From NCBI GenBank assembly GCA_032768795.1, contig CP136490.1:4588001-4652000 (forward strand): a DNA stretch of 64,000 nucleotides. Direction: 5' to 3'. Positions 62,289 through 64,000 of this stretch are shown piece after piece; the stretch's first letter is position 1, and each line of letters begins with the position of its first letter. Below the pieces are notes generated by a model that was given only the letters and a program-made list of their open reading frames with translations, did not search any database and had not been told where the DNA came from. Source of the stretch: Tremella fuciformis (Eukaryota; Basidiomycota; Tremellomycetes; Tremellales; Tremellaceae). The position numbers and the translations under genes were made by a program.

Positions 62289-64000
62289 TCATCGCTTCGA
62301 GTCGTCAGAGGAAGGATCCCGACCCTGTCCCTGGAATGCTGAAGCGCCTTTGCCCCATCTACCTGCCTTGGGTCCCCAGGTGTCCTCGACGCCCCATACG
62401 TGCTGCGAGCGAATGACGGGCGCGTCTTCCCGAGGACCGCCTTCGCCCATATGAGCCGGCCGCGAGTACCCCGCCTCGACAGCAAAATCGTCGTGGGTCT
62501 GCTGCAAGCCGGCTTCGCCTGGCCGACCTGCTAGTCTGTTCGAGGGAGATGCGCTCGTGCCAGCTGCGAGAGACGGCGGGGGCACGAACGCTTCCCACGT
62601 CCTGCCTTCAGGGGTCAGTGGCAGCCAAGCTTCTTTACGATAGGCAGGACTCCGCGTCATCTCTACCAATCGCGACACGGCGCGTTTCTGTCATCAGCTA
62701 CACACACCTCAAAACGTGAGAGACGCGCATATGCGAATCGCTCGTCCTCGCCTGTGAAGATGCTGAGGACGGAGAAGCTCGTGGCGCGTTTCTCGGCCTC
62801 TTTGACCATTTTCTCCCGTTGCGTTGAAGAGAGTGGATTGTACACCGAGATGTTGGGCCGGTAAGGCGCATGGAGAGTCTCGGAGAGGGACTCGGCAGTA
62901 AGTGGGTCAGAGGTGTCGGGTTTCCCTGACATAGAGGCAGGAGAGGGGTCGAGCGCGTCGGGAAAGAAGAGTTCTTCAGGAGGGGCTGAAGCACGCACGA
63001 ATACTTGACATCGCGCCTCGTCTGCGATGAGTCTACATCGAGATATCGTTTGGAGTGGACTCACACAAGGCATCGACGAGGTTGATAAATCGTCTCGCTT
63101 CATTTTTCTTTTTCAGAGGGAGCGACGGGACTTCGTCGATGAAGATGGCGGGGTATCTCGCGGAGAGAGTGATGTAGTCGGCAGGACCGAGCGTCTGTAC
63201 TCGATGAGCGACCTGTACTTGGTGCCGAGACTGACTGGCTCACCGCCTCGCAGAGATCCTCAAAGGTAAAGCGGCACGCAGTCGGAGTCGACAGGGGGAC
63301 CCGGAGTCGTCTAGAGTAGACCGACAGCTCTGCTGGCTCCGCATGGCCCTGGCCAACTATTGCTTCCCAAGCATCATCGAACGAACGCTCGGTCAAGTTG
63401 AACCAGCTCGGCGAGACACCGGCTTCGCCTAGCGTGCGCCAGTCTCTTCCGCCATCGAGCTCGTATACCTCGCAACGGGTCTTGAGGGCGTCCAGGAAGC
63501 CTGCCATGCGTTCTTTCTGCACGCCATGGTGGTACAGGTCATCGGGGACTCGGTTCTGCTCTTAGCTTTGACTAGGGAAGGTAGCGAGTACTCACCGAGC
63601 AAGAGACGACCACGCCGCCAAGTCGCCAGTACCACGAGAGAACATCCCTCAGCAACGCAGCAGCCGAAGCATCCAAAAGCTGCAACTCGTCAAAGCTGAG
63701 CGTGAGCAGTGACCCCTCAATGGGATACGGGACGTACTAGAGGATGTGATACTCCATGATCATACTCCTCGCAACTTCTTATCAGCCCTTATCTGAGGTG
63801 AATCGGGAGGCTGGGATTCACTCGCAAATGGGATCGTCTCCTCCTGCACCTGACCCTCTCCCTCGCCCTCATTCTCCCATCTCCCACCCGCAAAGACCGC
63901 CTTCCACCCTCTGCGCGCAGCAAGGTCCATCCTCTTCCCGTGCACCTCGGCATTCAGGCCCTCTCGCCGCCGCTGCATCTCGACAAACACCTGGCGGTAC
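62289..64000 (-). CDS. AFG1: Afg1/LACE1-type mitochondrial AAA ATPase, N terminus beyond the window
   Basis: The visible part begins at the right edge with YRQVFVEMQRRREGLNAEVH, then the Walker B region LLTLSFDELQLLDASAAALL and VVVSCSRVPDDLYHHGVQKE, RFTFEDLCEALGPADYITLS, YPAIFIDEVPSLPLKKKNEA and RRFINLVDALYEARCQVFV. These are hallmark AFG1 motifs. The Walker A part lies outside. FAY then KRAVSRLVEMTRSPAYRKEA requires removal of a 41-nt intron at 62688-62728 that starts with GC. The C terminus is Gly/Pro/Ser-rich, stop at 62289. Afg1 helps degrade mitochondrially encoded subunits. Convergent with the GST-like gene. Confidence 0.88.

Overview
The window is nuclear DNA from a basidiomycete, most likely a yeast-forming Tremellomycete relative. 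Genes are dense and split by many introns of about 41-66 nt. Most introns have a CTGAC or CTGAT branch motif shortly before the AG. The gene set fits a basidiomycete: a compact BRCA2/Brh2 with BRC repeats, PA28, a BuGZ/ZNF207-like zinc-finger protein and an RFX factor. I cannot fix the species from sequence alone.

Left end (1-9330) is a nest of LTR retrotransposons. A Ty3/gypsy element on the minus strand (intact gag; pol open to the window edge; 404-bp LTR ending in TGTCACG/CGTGACA) sits inside a Ty1/copia element on the plus strand, whose pol resumes directly at the LTR edge. The copia RNase H is broken a second time by a 457-bp solo LTR flanked by a perfect CCATT target duplication. The copia 3' LTR (about 125 bp) ends only about 110 bp before the start codon of the SNARE gene VTI1.

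From 9.4 to 64 kb the window is ordinary gene-rich chromosome. In order: VTI1 (+), a PA28-type proteasome activator (+), a secreted GH43 glycosidase (-), an Axl2-like membrane protein (+), mitochondrial EF-Tu (+), a GCIP/cyclin-D1-binding-like protein (-), BRCA2/Brh2 (+), an RFX transcription factor (-), thioredoxin (-), malate dehydrogenase (-), ADE13 (+), PRP46 (-), an SDR oxidoreductase (+), TAF2 with three C-terminal bromodomains (-), a BuGZ-like zinc-finger protein (-), mitochondrial uL6 (+), a SAP-domain protein (-), an AGC-type kinase (+), COX20 (+), Ran GTPase (-), UPF3 (+), an ABCC transporter (-), a GST-like protein (+) and the 3' part of AFG1 (-). Many neighbours are divergent and share short promoter regions, or are convergent with 100-350 bp between stops. 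No operon-like pathway cluster is evident.

The most unusual signal is in gene structure. The Ran gene can encode its invariant P-loop (GDGGTGKT) only if the mRNA includes a single-nucleotide exon (G at 52476), followed by a 5-nt exon (52405-52409). The GH43 gene needs exons of 8, 29 and 19 nt, and mitochondrial EF-Tu has a 16-nt exon. At least four genes (GH43, TAF2, UPF3, AFG1) need GC-AG introns. Other points of interest are the three bromodomains fused to TAF2, a cadherin-like motif on the cytoplasmic side of the Axl2-like protein, and a cysteine cluster in PA28.
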